15,694 bases of DNA from Thiodiazotropha sp040507005 (GCA_040507005.1 JBEVVS010000033.1:1-15694); one strand, 5' to 3'. Numbered from the stretch's first letter, positions 7,810-15,694 are shown. Program-made: numbers and translations. Notes: generated by a model from the letters alone, not told the origin.

Positions 7810-10146
7810 TCAGAGGATGGTGCAGCGGTTGCGGCCACTGTTCTTCGAACGGTAGAGTGCCATATCGACACGTTTTAACAGGGATTTTATATTGTCGTTG
7901 GGTGTAAGCATGCTGGCGCCAAAGCTGGCTGTAACCGTGCCGGCCTGATCGTGCTCAATCTCTTCAATCGCAATGCGTAGCGACTCAACCATCGAGAGCA
8001 GGTCGTCCTGCTGGATCTGAGGAGTGATTATCATGAACTCCTCACCCCCCCAGCGAGCGAGGATATCCGACTTACGGATTCTTTTGTGCAGCAGTTCCAC
8101 GGTTGTTTTCAATACTTTGTCGCCTACGTCATGACCATAGTTGTCGTTTACCTTCTTGAAATGATCGAGGTCAAGCATGATCAAACCGAAGTAGTTGTTG
8201 GTCAAGCCGGCCCAGGCGATCTGATTCTTTAGCTCGTCATCGAATTTTGTTCGATTATAGATCTGTGTCAGGCGGTCGGTTTCAGCTATATGCAGCAGCT
8301 GTTTTTCCATGTTGATGGTGTCTGTGATATCCCGGTGAGACTCGATGATCTGTACCACATTCTCCCCGGATTCATCAAAGATTGGTGTGGCACGAACATC
8401 CACATGGATAACTCGTCCTTGATTGTCATAATGTTTATGTACCACGGATACGGGTTTTTTTGACTCTAGAATCTCGGAAATCGGGCATGGGTCGTGTTTG
8501 CCGCTGCAGGGTGTGTTGCGTTTATGGGACAGGCGATAGCAAGTCATGCCACTCTTCAACTGTTTTTCATTGGTGTAGAGTTGCATAGCCGACTTGTTTG
8601 CCAGTTTCAGTTGATGGTTGTTGATGTCGATGACCAATGTGGGATCGGCAATCGCATCCACGACTCTTTGAATATAATTGTGAGATTCGGTAAGTTGTTC
8701 TTCAATCTGCTTAAGGTGGGTGATGTCACTGATATGGACAAAAAAGTGAGTGAGCCTGCCAAGTTCGTCACGGATAATATGGGTTGTATCCTGAACCCAC
8801 TTGTGTCGTCTTGAGCTGTCTATGATTTTATACGGACTGCGTTTGAAATCGGTGACACGATCCTGGTCTGCCTGTACATTTTCTTGGGAGTAGTGTTGTA
8901 GATAGGTGGGATCGATAATATTGGAGAACGACAACTCACCGCGTGTGAACCTGTCAGTCTCGTAGCCCAGTAACTCATGTACATTGGTTGAAATGAACTC
9001 AACCGGCCATCCCAGCTCATTGCGGAGTTTGGCAATTATGCTGGGACCGCTAAGAAATAATTCATGCTCATGGGAGATTTTTTTATTCAGGCGTTGAATA
9101 TACTGTTCGTTTACCTTCTGTTTCTCACGGTTCCATATCGCTATGGCCAAAACAGTTAGTAAGACTGTCAGCGTGAAACCTAAAATTTTGACCGTGTTTG
9201 CCAGTTGCCGCCATATTCTGGCGTCGATCAATTCTTTCGGTACATGTAAAAGTACCCGTAGACAGCTGGCGCAGAAACTATCAATAAATTCCCCCGATGG
9301 ATTGATAGCGTCGAAAGTGTAAAGGCCCTGGGTGTTGATTATTTGTCCGCGGTGCAATTTTTGGATGCCCATCCATGCATCGGTATGTTCCACGTTGACC
9401 CCTGTTTGCGGACTGTCGGGGAACATGAATCCCCAATCCTGAGCGCTCTCCGGGCTCAATAAGGTGTAACCCTGCCAATTGAGCAAGATCGCATCCCCGG
9501 AATAACCGGCTGATATTCTGCGAAACTTATTCAGGACATCCTCAGCCAGGTAGTTGAGTATCACAGCGCCGATGGTGCTGCCGTTACTGTCGATAACAGG
9601 TGATGCAAATCGAATCGTAGGTTTCAATGGCAACTCGATCTGCTGCTTTTCAACGTTAAGATCCAGTGGGGAACTGTATATACTGCCAGGTAGCTTATTG
9701 ATCGATTCAGTAAAATAGTAGCGGTTTTTCTTTGATTGCAATTGCTCCTCGTTAACGACTACAGGGCTTCCTTTCTCATAGTTTATGCGTACCTGTTCTT
9801 GTCCGTTGATGTCAAGAAAACGTATTTGATCATATCGCTTGCGTTGCAGGGCGAGAGATTGCCAGGATGCCTGTATTTTTCTGGCTGCAGATTGCTTCGT
9901 GTCTTCAAAGACAAGGTTGTGCAACTCTTTTTGCTCGATTATATACAGCAAGTCGGAGTGTATCTCGATAAAAGCGAGACTTAACTGTTTCGTCAGCTGA
10001 TTGATGAGGTTGTTCGATTCAAGTTTCAGTTCATTGACTATATTATTCTTGGTTTGATGATGTATGCCCCAAAACAACAGGCCGCCGAATGTGCAGATGA
10101 CCACGATTAGAAGCAGGTAGATTTTAACTAATCTACCGTTTTTCAT
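7810..10146 (-). CDS. Membrane diguanylate cyclase, dCache-PAS-PAS-GGEEF
   Basis: A 778-residue receptor that should make cyclic di-GMP from two GTP. Order: membrane helix about 8-28; a long periplasmic region 30-315 that resembles a double Cache sensor (for example YFTES, SSPLDLN and a GAVILNYL strand); second helix about 321-338; PAS-like domain about 360-478; second PAS about 488-610; GGDEF domain about 615-778. The active site GGEEF is at 700-704, with metal-site DLDHFKKVND upstream, so activity is expected. RKSD at 691-694, five residues before GGEEF, is the product-inhibition I-site. The second PAS has a Cys/His-rich insert (C536, H541, C547, H551, C554). The periplasmic part has C292 and C295 (CASC). 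The ATG overlaps the stop of the upstream sensor gene by 4 bp and has no good ribosome site of its own, so coupling is likely. The ligand is unknown. Confidence 0.93.
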   Translation of the reverse strand: MKNGRLVKIYLLLIVVICTFGGLLFWGIHHQTKNNIVNELKLESNNLINQLTKQLSLAFIEIHSDLLYIIEQKELHNLVFEDTKQSAARKIQASWQSLALQRKRYDQIRFLDINGQEQVRINYEKGSPVVVNEEQLQSKKNRYYFTESINKLPGSIYSSPLDLNVEKQQIELPLKPTIRFASPVIDSNGSTIGAVILNYLAEDVLNKFRRISAGYSGDAILLNWQGYTLLSPESAQDWGFMFPDSPQTGVNVEHTDAWMGIQKLHRGQIINTQGLYTFDAINPSGEFIDSFCASCLRVLLHVPKELIDARIWRQLANTVKILGFTLTVLLTVLAIAIWNREKQKVNEQYIQRLNKKISHEHELFLSGPSIIAKLRNELGWPVEFISTNVHELLGYETDRFTRGELSFSNIIDPTYLQHYSQENVQADQDRVTDFKRSPYKIIDSSRRHKWVQDTTHIIRDELGRLTHFFVHISDITHLKQIEEQLTESHNYIQRVVDAIADPTLVIDINNHQLKLANKSAMQLYTNEKQLKSGMTCYRLSHKRNTPCSGKHDPCPISEILESKKPVSVVHKHYDNQGRVIHVDVRATPIFDESGENVVQIIESHRDITDTINMEKQLLHIAETDRLTQIYNRTKFDDELKNQIAWAGLTNNYFGLIMLDLDHFKKVNDNYGHDVGDKVLKTTVELLHKRIRKSDILARWGGEEFMIITPQIQQDDLLSMVESLRIAIEEIEHDQAGTVTASFGASMLTPNDNIKSLLKRVDMALYRSKNSGRNRCTIL

Positions 10147-11978
10147 TTTTGTGACGCCGCTTGTTTGTCAGGAATGGATATGGCTTTGGGGTGAAGAACC
10201 ACCACTGCGCCGATTATCTTCTCTCCATCCTTAATCGGTGTGCTGACATAATCCACTTGTATGGGTTTGCCGTTTTTTCGCCATATGGTTTCGTCTTCGC
10301 CGCGGTGTTTCCTGCCATGTTTAAGTGCCCGGGTTATAGGGCACTCCGATTCAGGGTACTCGCTGCCATCCTCTCGGCTATGGTGCCATGTGGCATGACT
10401 GTTCTTGTTGAGCAATTCATCGATGCTATATCCCAGCATCTTCGCGGCGGCAGGATTGATGAAGCTGTGATTGGCTTGACTGTCGATGCCGATAATGGCG
10501 TCGTCTGCTATATCCAATATCAGCTCCTTCTGTTGCCTGATATGTAATGACTCCTCTTCAATCTTTTTGTAACGATCAATGTCATCGATCACGGCAATGA
10601 GATAGTCGCTGTTGCGATGTTTGGGCGTTGTCGAAAGCGAAAGCTGGATCCATTTTGTCGCGCCGTTTGCGCATACCAGACGCAGTTGAGATGACACGCT
10701 GCTCATCTCTCTGCTCCTGAGCTTGTCAAAGGCGCTTGTGCAAATCGAGATATCGTCGCTGAAGAGCAGATCCTTGAGGTTGATGTCGGTGATTTGCTGA
10801 GGCGTGAGTGCGACAATTTCACTCAGTCTATGATTCAGACGTACTATCTTTCCATTCAAGTTGATATGTGCGAGACCGACAGGGGCTTGCTCGAAAGTGA
10901 TAATTTGCGCCTGTTCACTCTCTTCCAGCGACTTCTTATGGGCCGTCAACGATCGGTTGAGGCGAATCAGGCGCATGAACAGTATGGCCAGAACCAGAAG
11001 GATCAGCAAAATCAAAAGGTACCAGTACCAAAGATCTGCGAGGGATTCAAAAAACTTGGCTTGGAGTTTTTTTTCATAGGGCGGCATCTCCAGCAGGGCT
11101 AGCAGATCATGCACTGTTTGATAATTTTCCGGGATGGTCCAGCCATGAATGCGGGCATCACGGGCGGCCAGGTGATCAGGGGGTAGTTCCAGCAAAGCTA
11201 TGGCCACTTCCCTTGCTATCACTTGAGAGGTATGGGGTAGTTGGGAAAAGGGCCACTCGGGATAGAGTGGTGTGCTTATGGCATAGGGAAAATCTTCATA
11301 ACTCTTGGGTGAAATGATACGCAGTTCAGCTTGATTCAGCTTACCCTCCTGGGCCATTCTTTCCAGGGTGTCGGTTCTGACGATGCCTACCTCCGCCTCC
11401 CGCCGCAATACGGCATTCACCACGGCATCATGTGTATTGAGGAAAAGCAGCGAGGCGAAATCCCATTTCTCGATAGCCTCTACCCGCAACTCTCTTCTCG
11501 CCATGATCCAGCCACCCAGTGAAGTGCTGTGAACAGCTGCTACACGTTGATCTCTCAGGTCTCCCAGGTTTTGGATATTGTCCAGCTCCCTATGGGTGAA
11601 GATAACGCTGCCAAATTTGGACACCTGGCTTTCGTGGGATAATTTGTTGACCAGGGTAAGAACCCGCCTGACCCCATATTTTACTGAAAGGTTTACGTAG
11701 ATACCCGGATTTACAATAACGAAATCGACCATCTGGTTCTTCACCAGGATCTGAATGTCATCGAAGGCCATGGGGATGATCTTGAATCGATAGGCGGGCA
11801 GGGTATCGTTCAGATACTCCGCTGTCGCGCTCCATCGCTGCATACTTTTTTCCGGCCCCCTTTTTGCCAATACACCAATTTTGACCAGAGGTGTGTCTGC
11901 CAATACCAGGGTGGTGGCAAACCATAGGATCAGTATGGAGACAAATTGTCGGGTCGTATTGTTCAATAGTTTAAACAT
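10143..11978 (-). CDS. PhnD-like periplasmic sensor with two PAS domains and no output domain
   Basis: A 611-residue membrane sensor. A signal peptide covers about 1-27 (cleavage probably after LVLA). Residues 29-300 resemble PhnD/SsuA-type substrate-binding proteins, as in the sensor half of TtrS-like kinases; typical stretches are VKIGVLAKRGPE, VNPGIYV and VGIVRTDTLERM. A membrane helix lies at about 317-337, then a short linker helix, PAS about 352-470 and PAS about 478-598. The second PAS has the known but unexplained motif H-x-REDGSEYPESECPI (533-548). The protein ends soon after the second PAS (PDKQAASQK): there is no histidine kinase, GGDEF, EAL or methyl-accepting domain. Its stop overlaps the cyclase start (ATGA). 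Inference: it signals through the cyclase. Alternatively it is a decayed kinase that lost its C-terminus. AAGAG lies about 9 bases before the ATG. Confidence 0.9.
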   Translation of the reverse strand: MFKLLNNTTRQFVSILILWFATTLVLADTPLVKIGVLAKRGPEKSMQRWSATAEYLNDTLPAYRFKIIPMAFDDIQILVKNQMVDFVIVNPGIYVNLSVKYGVRRVLTLVNKLSHESQVSKFGSVIFTHRELDNIQNLGDLRDQRVAAVHSTSLGGWIMARRELRVEAIEKWDFASLLFLNTHDAVVNAVLRREAEVGIVRTDTLERMAQEGKLNQAELRIISPKSYEDFPYAISTPLYPEWPFSQLPHTSQVIAREVAIALLELPPDHLAARDARIHGWTIPENYQTVHDLLALLEMPPYEKKLQAKFFESLADLWYWYLLILLILLVLAILFMRLIRLNRSLTAHKKSLEESEQAQIITFEQAPVGLAHINLNGKIVRLNHRLSEIVALTPQQITDINLKDLLFSDDISICTSAFDKLRSREMSSVSSQLRLVCANGATKWIQLSLSTTPKHRNSDYLIAVIDDIDRYKKIEEESLHIRQQKELILDIADDAIIGIDSQANHSFINPAAAKMLGYSIDELLNKNSHATWHHSREDGSEYPESECPITRALKHGRKHRGEDETIWRKNGKPIQVDYVSTPIKDGEKIIGAVVVLHPKAISIPDKQAASQK

Positions 11979-12199
11979 ATTACTGACTCTTAGGCCTCCA
12001 TTCCCCCGTCATGCATCAATTTTAGTTTTGGGTAAGGCTACTCATCCCATAAGTTAGTCTTCTATATATTCAGTCTATTTCGGCCAATTCATGCCCAGCT
12101 TTAACCCGGGTGTGAGGCCCCTAAGGGTGAAGACAAAGACACTTTGAGCGCCATTCCTTATCCAAGGGCGCGCTTGCATCGCTGGCCGGAGCCTGATGG
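11979..12199. other. 221-base gap upstream of the sensor/cyclase operon
   Basis: No credible coding frame was found. It must contain the operon promoter on the minus strand. The only suggestive element is an AT-rich block: TATAGA (plus 12061-12066) with TTGGCC (plus 12082-12087) 15 bases upstream of it, an unusually short spacing and a poor -35. GGAGG at plus 11996-12000 is complementary strand context only and too far from the start to be its ribosome site. The other end holds a possible hairpin following the DedA-PAP2 gene, listed separately. Confidence 0.3.
12148..12173 (-). terminator. Possible terminator after the DedA-PAP2-LssY_C gene
   Basis: On the minus strand, GCGC and CCTT arms can pair with AAGG and GCGC across a four-base loop, with small bulges. 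The structure starts about 27 bases past the stop codon. The following minus-strand bases are TCAAAGTGTCTTTGTCTT, which are T-rich but lack an unbroken T tract. It is a weak intrinsic terminator at best. Confidence 0.3.
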
Positions 12200-14179
12200 T
12201 TAGCGGTCAAATAGCAGCAGGATCAGCTCGTCAGACTCAATCCTGGTGCCCTGTTTCAGCTCCCTGAGGTCCTGTCTCAGAATATCCGCTGGCTGGTCGA
12301 ACTGGCGAATCGTACGCGGTATTGTCAACATGCCAATTACGCTTTCACTGCCTTGCAGGGTTACATTCCCAATGCAAATCCGTTCGCCGCCAGGGGCAAG
12401 CCTGTAAGGGGTCGACCAGAGCCTGAGCAGTAACCGCTGTTGTTCTGAAACTGGCTTGACCATGACCAATTCCTCATGACGGGCATCGTGCACCTGCGGG
12501 GGTACAGGGAGCGTCGCCAGCTTGGCATTGGGAGAGAGGAGACGTAATGCGTTGCCCCATCCAAGCATTTCCGCCCGCTGCCAACCCTGCTCAAGCAGTA
12601 GTGAGATCAAATGCGCCTGATCTCCTGCCAGCTGGATATTCAGGGGATGGTCCCTGTCTCCAAAGATATCGTTACGATATTGGGGGAGTTCCGTATGGCC
12701 CCTTCGCCACGCCTCCCGGCTGATCTGAACAGTTTTTGCTATGTGCTCATAGGAGGAAGACTTTTCCGCTGCCTGATACCAGCCATAGCTAGTGCATGAC
12801 AAGAGTAACAAGAGCGTCGCTCCAATCAATGCAGTGGCTTGAGATTCAGCCTCCACATGGCGATAGTAGGCGATGCCGAGCAGTGCTATCCAGGCTATAC
12901 CCAGGGTGATACTGCCGAGAATGTCGGTGGCCCAGTGGACACCTAAATAGAGCCTCGAAAGGGATATCGCACCGATGATCAGGGCTGCAATACTATACGG
13001 GAACCAACGCCATTCACGCGTCAGTGTACGGGCAATCATGATCGAGAGAAATCCATACAGGGTCAGGCTGCGCAACACATGCGCGCTGGGGAATGACCAG
13101 GGGCCGAGGAGGTCGGCCGAGTGGGGCGGGCGGGGTATGCGCAGGCCGTATTTGAGCAACACCGGGGCCAGCAATCCGAAACCGGTTGCCGCCACTAGAT
13201 AGTAGAAGGCACGTCGATGCCCTTGCAGCAACAGCAGCACGGCAATCCCGAACCCTGTCCCCAGGATCGATTCGAGATCACCAAGGCTGGTGAAAAGGGT
13301 CATCAGCTGATCGCCCCAGGGGGTGCGCAGGCTTTGCAGGGCGCTATAGATCAACTGGTCAGAGGCCCGGGTTATTGAGCCATCCAATACAATGCCGGTG
13401 ATCAACATGAACAGCAGCGTTGCGAGTAACAACAGGGTTGCCAGGAAGGCCAGGCCTTGTGCCTCAGGATGGTTTGGATCGGCCAGGGAGCGGGAGATCG
13501 ACCTGAATCCCTTGTGCAGTTGACCCCATTCGAAACCCCGTTGTACCAGCGTGGTGGCATGGGGTTGAATCAATCTGAAGAGTGTCCGGGCCAGGATGAA
13601 CAGCAACCAAGCCAGAAATAACAGCAACAGCAACAGGGCGACCAGACGGAATGCAACTTCGGAGGCGAGTTCCAAGGAAGCGCCGAACACGATACCGGGC
13701 AACAGGTAAGCCGGGGCCCACACCAGGGCCGAGAGAATATTGGCAATCACGAAGCGCAGGGGCGACATCCCGAGCATACCGGCAACCAGGGGGATGATGG
13801 CGCGCACCGGACCGAAAAACCGGCCGATGGCGACACTCTTGCCCCCATAGCGCTGAAAAAAGGCGATCCCTCGTTGCAGGGTGGCGGGATGGCGGCTGAA
13901 GGGCCAGAAACCCTGCAGCCTCTCCTGATAATGGTAACCCAGCCAGAAACTAAGGCCGTCCCCTACCACCGCGCCGGCGACAGCCCACCAGAAGACGGCC
14001 CAGAATTCGAGTATGCCAGTGGCGATCAGGGCGCCGAAGCCGAACATCAACACCACCCCGGGCACTAGCAAGCCGATAATCGCTACCGACTCGGAAAAGG
14101 CCACCAGAAACACCGCTATACCCGCCCATAGGGGGTTGTCTCCGATCCATGCCAGCAGTGGGGTGAAAAACTCGCTCAT
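12200..14179 (-). CDS. DedA-PAP2-LssY_C multidomain membrane protein
   Basis: A 659-residue fusion. Residues about 5-195 are a DedA/SNARE-associated membrane domain, with the family stretches GLLVPG near 36-41 and GRFFGPVRAIIP near 119-130. Residues about 245-445 form a PAP2 phosphatase with all three motifs: KYGLRIPRP from K343, PSAH at 364-367 (the usual PSGH with Ala) and SRLYLGVHWATD with H415 and D419. Residues about 490-645 are a soluble C-terminal region like the LssY C-terminus (for example LRLWSTPYRL). Known: PAP2 enzymes dephosphorylate lipid pyrophosphates such as undecaprenyl-PP, and some DedA proteins move undecaprenyl phosphate across the membrane. Together they suggest a lipid-carrier recycling protein, but this is inference. 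ATG 14179 begins directly at the DedA domain; a TTG at 14212 is in frame but less likely. The gene starts 68 bases after hemL ends. Confidence 0.9.
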   Translation of the reverse strand: MSEFFTPLLAWIGDNPLWAGIAVFLVAFSESVAIIGLLVPGVVLMFGFGALIATGILEFWAVFWWAVAGAVVGDGLSFWLGYHYQERLQGFWPFSRHPATLQRGIAFFQRYGGKSVAIGRFFGPVRAIIPLVAGMLGMSPLRFVIANILSALVWAPAYLLPGIVFGASLELASEVAFRLVALLLLLLFLAWLLFILARTLFRLIQPHATTLVQRGFEWGQLHKGFRSISRSLADPNHPEAQGLAFLATLLLLATLLFMLITGIVLDGSITRASDQLIYSALQSLRTPWGDQLMTLFTSLGDLESILGTGFGIAVLLLLQGHRRAFYYLVAATGFGLLAPVLLKYGLRIPRPPHSADLLGPWSFPSAHVLRSLTLYGFLSIMIARTLTREWRWFPYSIAALIIGAISLSRLYLGVHWATDILGSITLGIAWIALLGIAYYRHVEAESQATALIGATLLLLLSCTSYGWYQAAEKSSSYEHIAKTVQISREAWRRGHTELPQYRNDIFGDRDHPLNIQLAGDQAHLISLLLEQGWQRAEMLGWGNALRLLSPNAKLATLPVPPQVHDARHEELVMVKPVSEQQRLLLRLWSTPYRLAPGGERICIGNVTLQGSESVIGMLTIPRTIRQFDQPADILRQDLRELKQGTRIESDELILLLFDR

Positions 14180-14247
14180 CGATCGCGTCTCGCACAAACC
14201 ATTGAAAGACAATCGGCAGGCGAAGGATTAGGGTCTGTTAACAGGGT

Positions 14248-15531
14248 TTAATCCAATGCCTGGAATGACTCCTTTGCGGCTTGGATGGTGGTTTCAATGT
14301 CCTCGTCACTATGGGCGTCAGAGACAAATCCGGCCTCGAACGCGGATGGCGCCAGATAGACGCCCCGTTGCAACATGGCATGATAAAAGGCCTTGAAGCG
14401 ATCCTGGTCGCAGGCGGTTGCACCGGCATAATCGCTAACCTTGGCGGCACCGCTGAAGAACAGGCCGAACATGCCACCCAGATGGTTTTCCGTCATCCCT
14501 ATATCCGCCGCCTTAGCCTGCTGCATGATGCCGGCGACCAGCTTTTCGACCTTCGCAGACAACCGCTCATAGAAGCCTGGCTCGGATAACAGCTCCAGGG
14601 TCTTAAGACCGGCGCTCATGGCCACGGGATTGCCGGAGAGGGTGCCGGCCTGGTAGACCGGTCCCAGGGGGGCGATCTTTTGCATGATCTCGCCACGGCC
14701 GCCGAAGGCGCCTACCGGCATGCCGCCGCCGATCACCTTGCCCAAGGTGGTCAGGTCCGGGGTGATGCCATAGTGTGCCTGGGCCCCGCCTAAGGCGACA
14801 CGGAAACCGGTCATCACCTCATCGAAGATCAAGACTGTGCCATGTTGATTGCAGACTTCGCGCAGGGTTTCGAGAAAACCGGGAACTGGCGGGATGCAGT
14901 TCATGTTGCCCGCCACCGGTTCCACGATAACGCAGGCAATCTGGTCACCGATTTGAGTGAAGGTGTCGCGCACCTGCTGGCTGTCATTGAAGCTCAAGGT
15001 GATCGTGTGTTCAGCCAACGCGGCCGGTACGCCGGGGGAGGAGGGTTCACCCAGTGTCAACATTCCCGAGCCGGCCTTCACCAGCAGTGAATCGGAATGG
15101 CCGTGGTAACAGCCTTCGAATTTGACGATTTTGTCCCGTCCGGTATAGCCCCTGGCGAGACGAATCGCCGACATGGTGGCCTCTGTGCCGGAACTGACCA
15201 TGCGCACCAAATCCATGCTCGGTACCAGTTCGCACACCTTCTCCGCCATCCGGTTTTCGAGCTCGGTGGGGGCGCCAAAGCTGAGGCCTTTATTGATGAT
15301 CGAGGCCACCGCATCGATCACCTCGTGGTGTGAATGACCCAGGATCATCGGTCCCCATGAGCCCACATAGTCGATATATCTGTTGCCGTCCGGGTCGTAG
15401 ATATAGGGTCCTGCGGCGCAATCCACGAACACCGGCTCACCCCCCACCCCATGGAAGGCCCTGACCGGTGAATTGACACCCCCCGGTATATGTTTCTGCG
15501 CCTGGGCAAAAAGTTCATGGGAACGGCTCAT
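14248..15531 (-). CDS. hemL: Glutamate-1-semialdehyde 2,1-aminomutase
   Basis: HemL converts glutamate-1-semialdehyde to 5-aminolevulinate with PLP (or PMP), the second committed step of C5-route tetrapyrrole synthesis for haem and related cofactors. Its 427 residues match the family (E. coli 426). Visible are the start PGGVNSPVRAF, the substrate-gating region SSGTEATMSAIRLARG, IFDEVMTGFR, and the PLP lysine K265 in TTLGKVIGGGMPVGAFGG, the same number as in E. coli. The ATG at 15531 has a strong ribosome site, GGAGGAGA (plus 15539-15546), 7 bases away and lying inside thiE. The thiE stop overlaps it as ATGA. Confidence 0.97.
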   Translation of the reverse strand: MSRSHELFAQAQKHIPGGVNSPVRAFHGVGGEPVFVDCAAGPYIYDPDGNRYIDYVGSWGPMILGHSHHEVIDAVASIINKGLSFGAPTELENRMAEKVCELVPSMDLVRMVSSGTEATMSAIRLARGYTGRDKIVKFEGCYHGHSDSLLVKAGSGMLTLGEPSSPGVPAALAEHTITLSFNDSQQVRDTFTQIGDQIACVIVEPVAGNMNCIPPVPGFLETLREVCNQHGTVLIFDEVMTGFRVALGGAQAHYGITPDLTTLGKVIGGGMPVGAFGGRGEIMQKIAPLGPVYQAGTLSGNPVAMSAGLKTLELLSEPGFYERLSAKVEKLVAGIMQQAKAADIGMTENHLGGMFGLFFSGAAKVSDYAGATACDQDRFKAFYHAMLQRGVYLAPSAFEAGFVSDAHSDEDIETTIQAAKESFQALD

Positions 15532-15694
15532 CGTGTTTTCTCCTCCGGCTCGAATAGTCTTGATAGTTGGCGGCTGGCGGCCTGGATATCGGTCTGTCCG
15601 AATACCCCATGTATGACGGCCAGCATGTCCGCACCTGCGCTGATCAATGGGGCGCCATTCTCCGGCGTTATCCCGCCGATGGCAACCAGGGGGA
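15528..15694 (-). CDS. thiE: Thiamine-phosphate synthase, C-terminal end (5' part beyond window)
   Basis: Reading the minus strand from the window edge (first full codon at plus 15692) gives 54 residues and a TGA at 15528-15530. The sequence begins PLVAIGGITPENGAPLISAG and continues ADMLAVIHGVFG, the typical C-terminal phosphate-binding loop and last helix of ThiE. ThiE joins HMP-pyrophosphate and thiazole phosphate to form thiamine phosphate. The frame is too short for the usual open-frame cut-off but is clearly coding by similarity. The ending EPEEKTR carries the hemL ribosome site within its codons. Whether the upstream part is a ThiE alone or a fusion with ThiD or a MutT domain cannot be seen here. 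Confidence 0.92.
   Translation of the reverse strand, partial: PLVAIGGITPENGAPLISAGADMLAVIHGVFGQTDIQAASRQLSRLFEPEEKTR

Noticed and set aside
7695..7907. Plus-strand 70-codon frame running into the cyclase 3' end
   Set aside because: No ribosome site and no homology-like features; half of it is antisense to the conserved GGDEF C-terminus.
9262..9273. CASC of the cyclase as a haem c attachment site
   Set aside because: The required His after the second Cys is replaced by Leu.
14235..14244. Palindrome CTGTTAACAG after hemL as a terminator or operator
   Set aside because: Only 10 bp, no loop and no T run; a palindrome of this length can easily occur by chance.
1..15694. tRNA or rRNA genes, CRISPR arrays, insertion sequences, phage genes
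   Set aside because: Gaps were read for these; no clover-leaf, repeat-spacer pattern, transposase or integrase was found.

Overview
The window looks like a piece of a gammaproteobacterial chromosome. The evidence is the E. coli-like order miaB, ybeZ (PhoH-like), ybeY, lnt, a murein-recycling mpl next to ubiX, and a thiE-hemL pair. Base composition is moderately GC-rich and even across core genes. Multi-PAS c-di-GMP signalling, a haem lipoprotein and a PhnD-type sensor would suit an environmental or sulfur-oxidising (Chromatiales-like or symbiont) lineage, but that placement is inference.

Plus-strand half (1-7234). The 3' part of miaB (tRNA modification) runs into ybeZ, ybeY (rRNA processing) and lnt (lipoprotein N-acylation). 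The corC/ybeX gene that usually sits between ybeY and lnt is absent. A stand-alone YdfG-like short-chain dehydrogenase follows. Next is a tightly packed set: an unrecognised five-helix membrane protein, mpl (coupled by a TGATG overlap) and ubiX (coupled by an ATGA overlap).

Minus-strand half (7221-15694). A small monohaem cytochrome c lipoprotein converges on ubiX with a 14-bp overlap of coding ends. Upstream of it lies a two-gene signalling operon: a periplasmic PhnD-like sensor with two PAS domains and no output domain, overlapping by 4 bp a dCache-PAS-PAS-GGEEF diguanylate cyclase. Then come a DedA-PAP2-LssY_C fusion protein, hemL (tetrapyrrole synthesis) and the 3' end of thiE (thiamine synthesis), which overlaps hemL by 4 bp.

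The best candidate for something under-described is the sensor/cyclase pair (7810-11978): two membrane receptors, each with its own periplasmic domain, sharing one cyclase output. The DedA-PAP2-LssY_C fusion is second. I saw no mobile elements, tRNA or rRNA genes, CRISPR arrays or canonical strong terminators.
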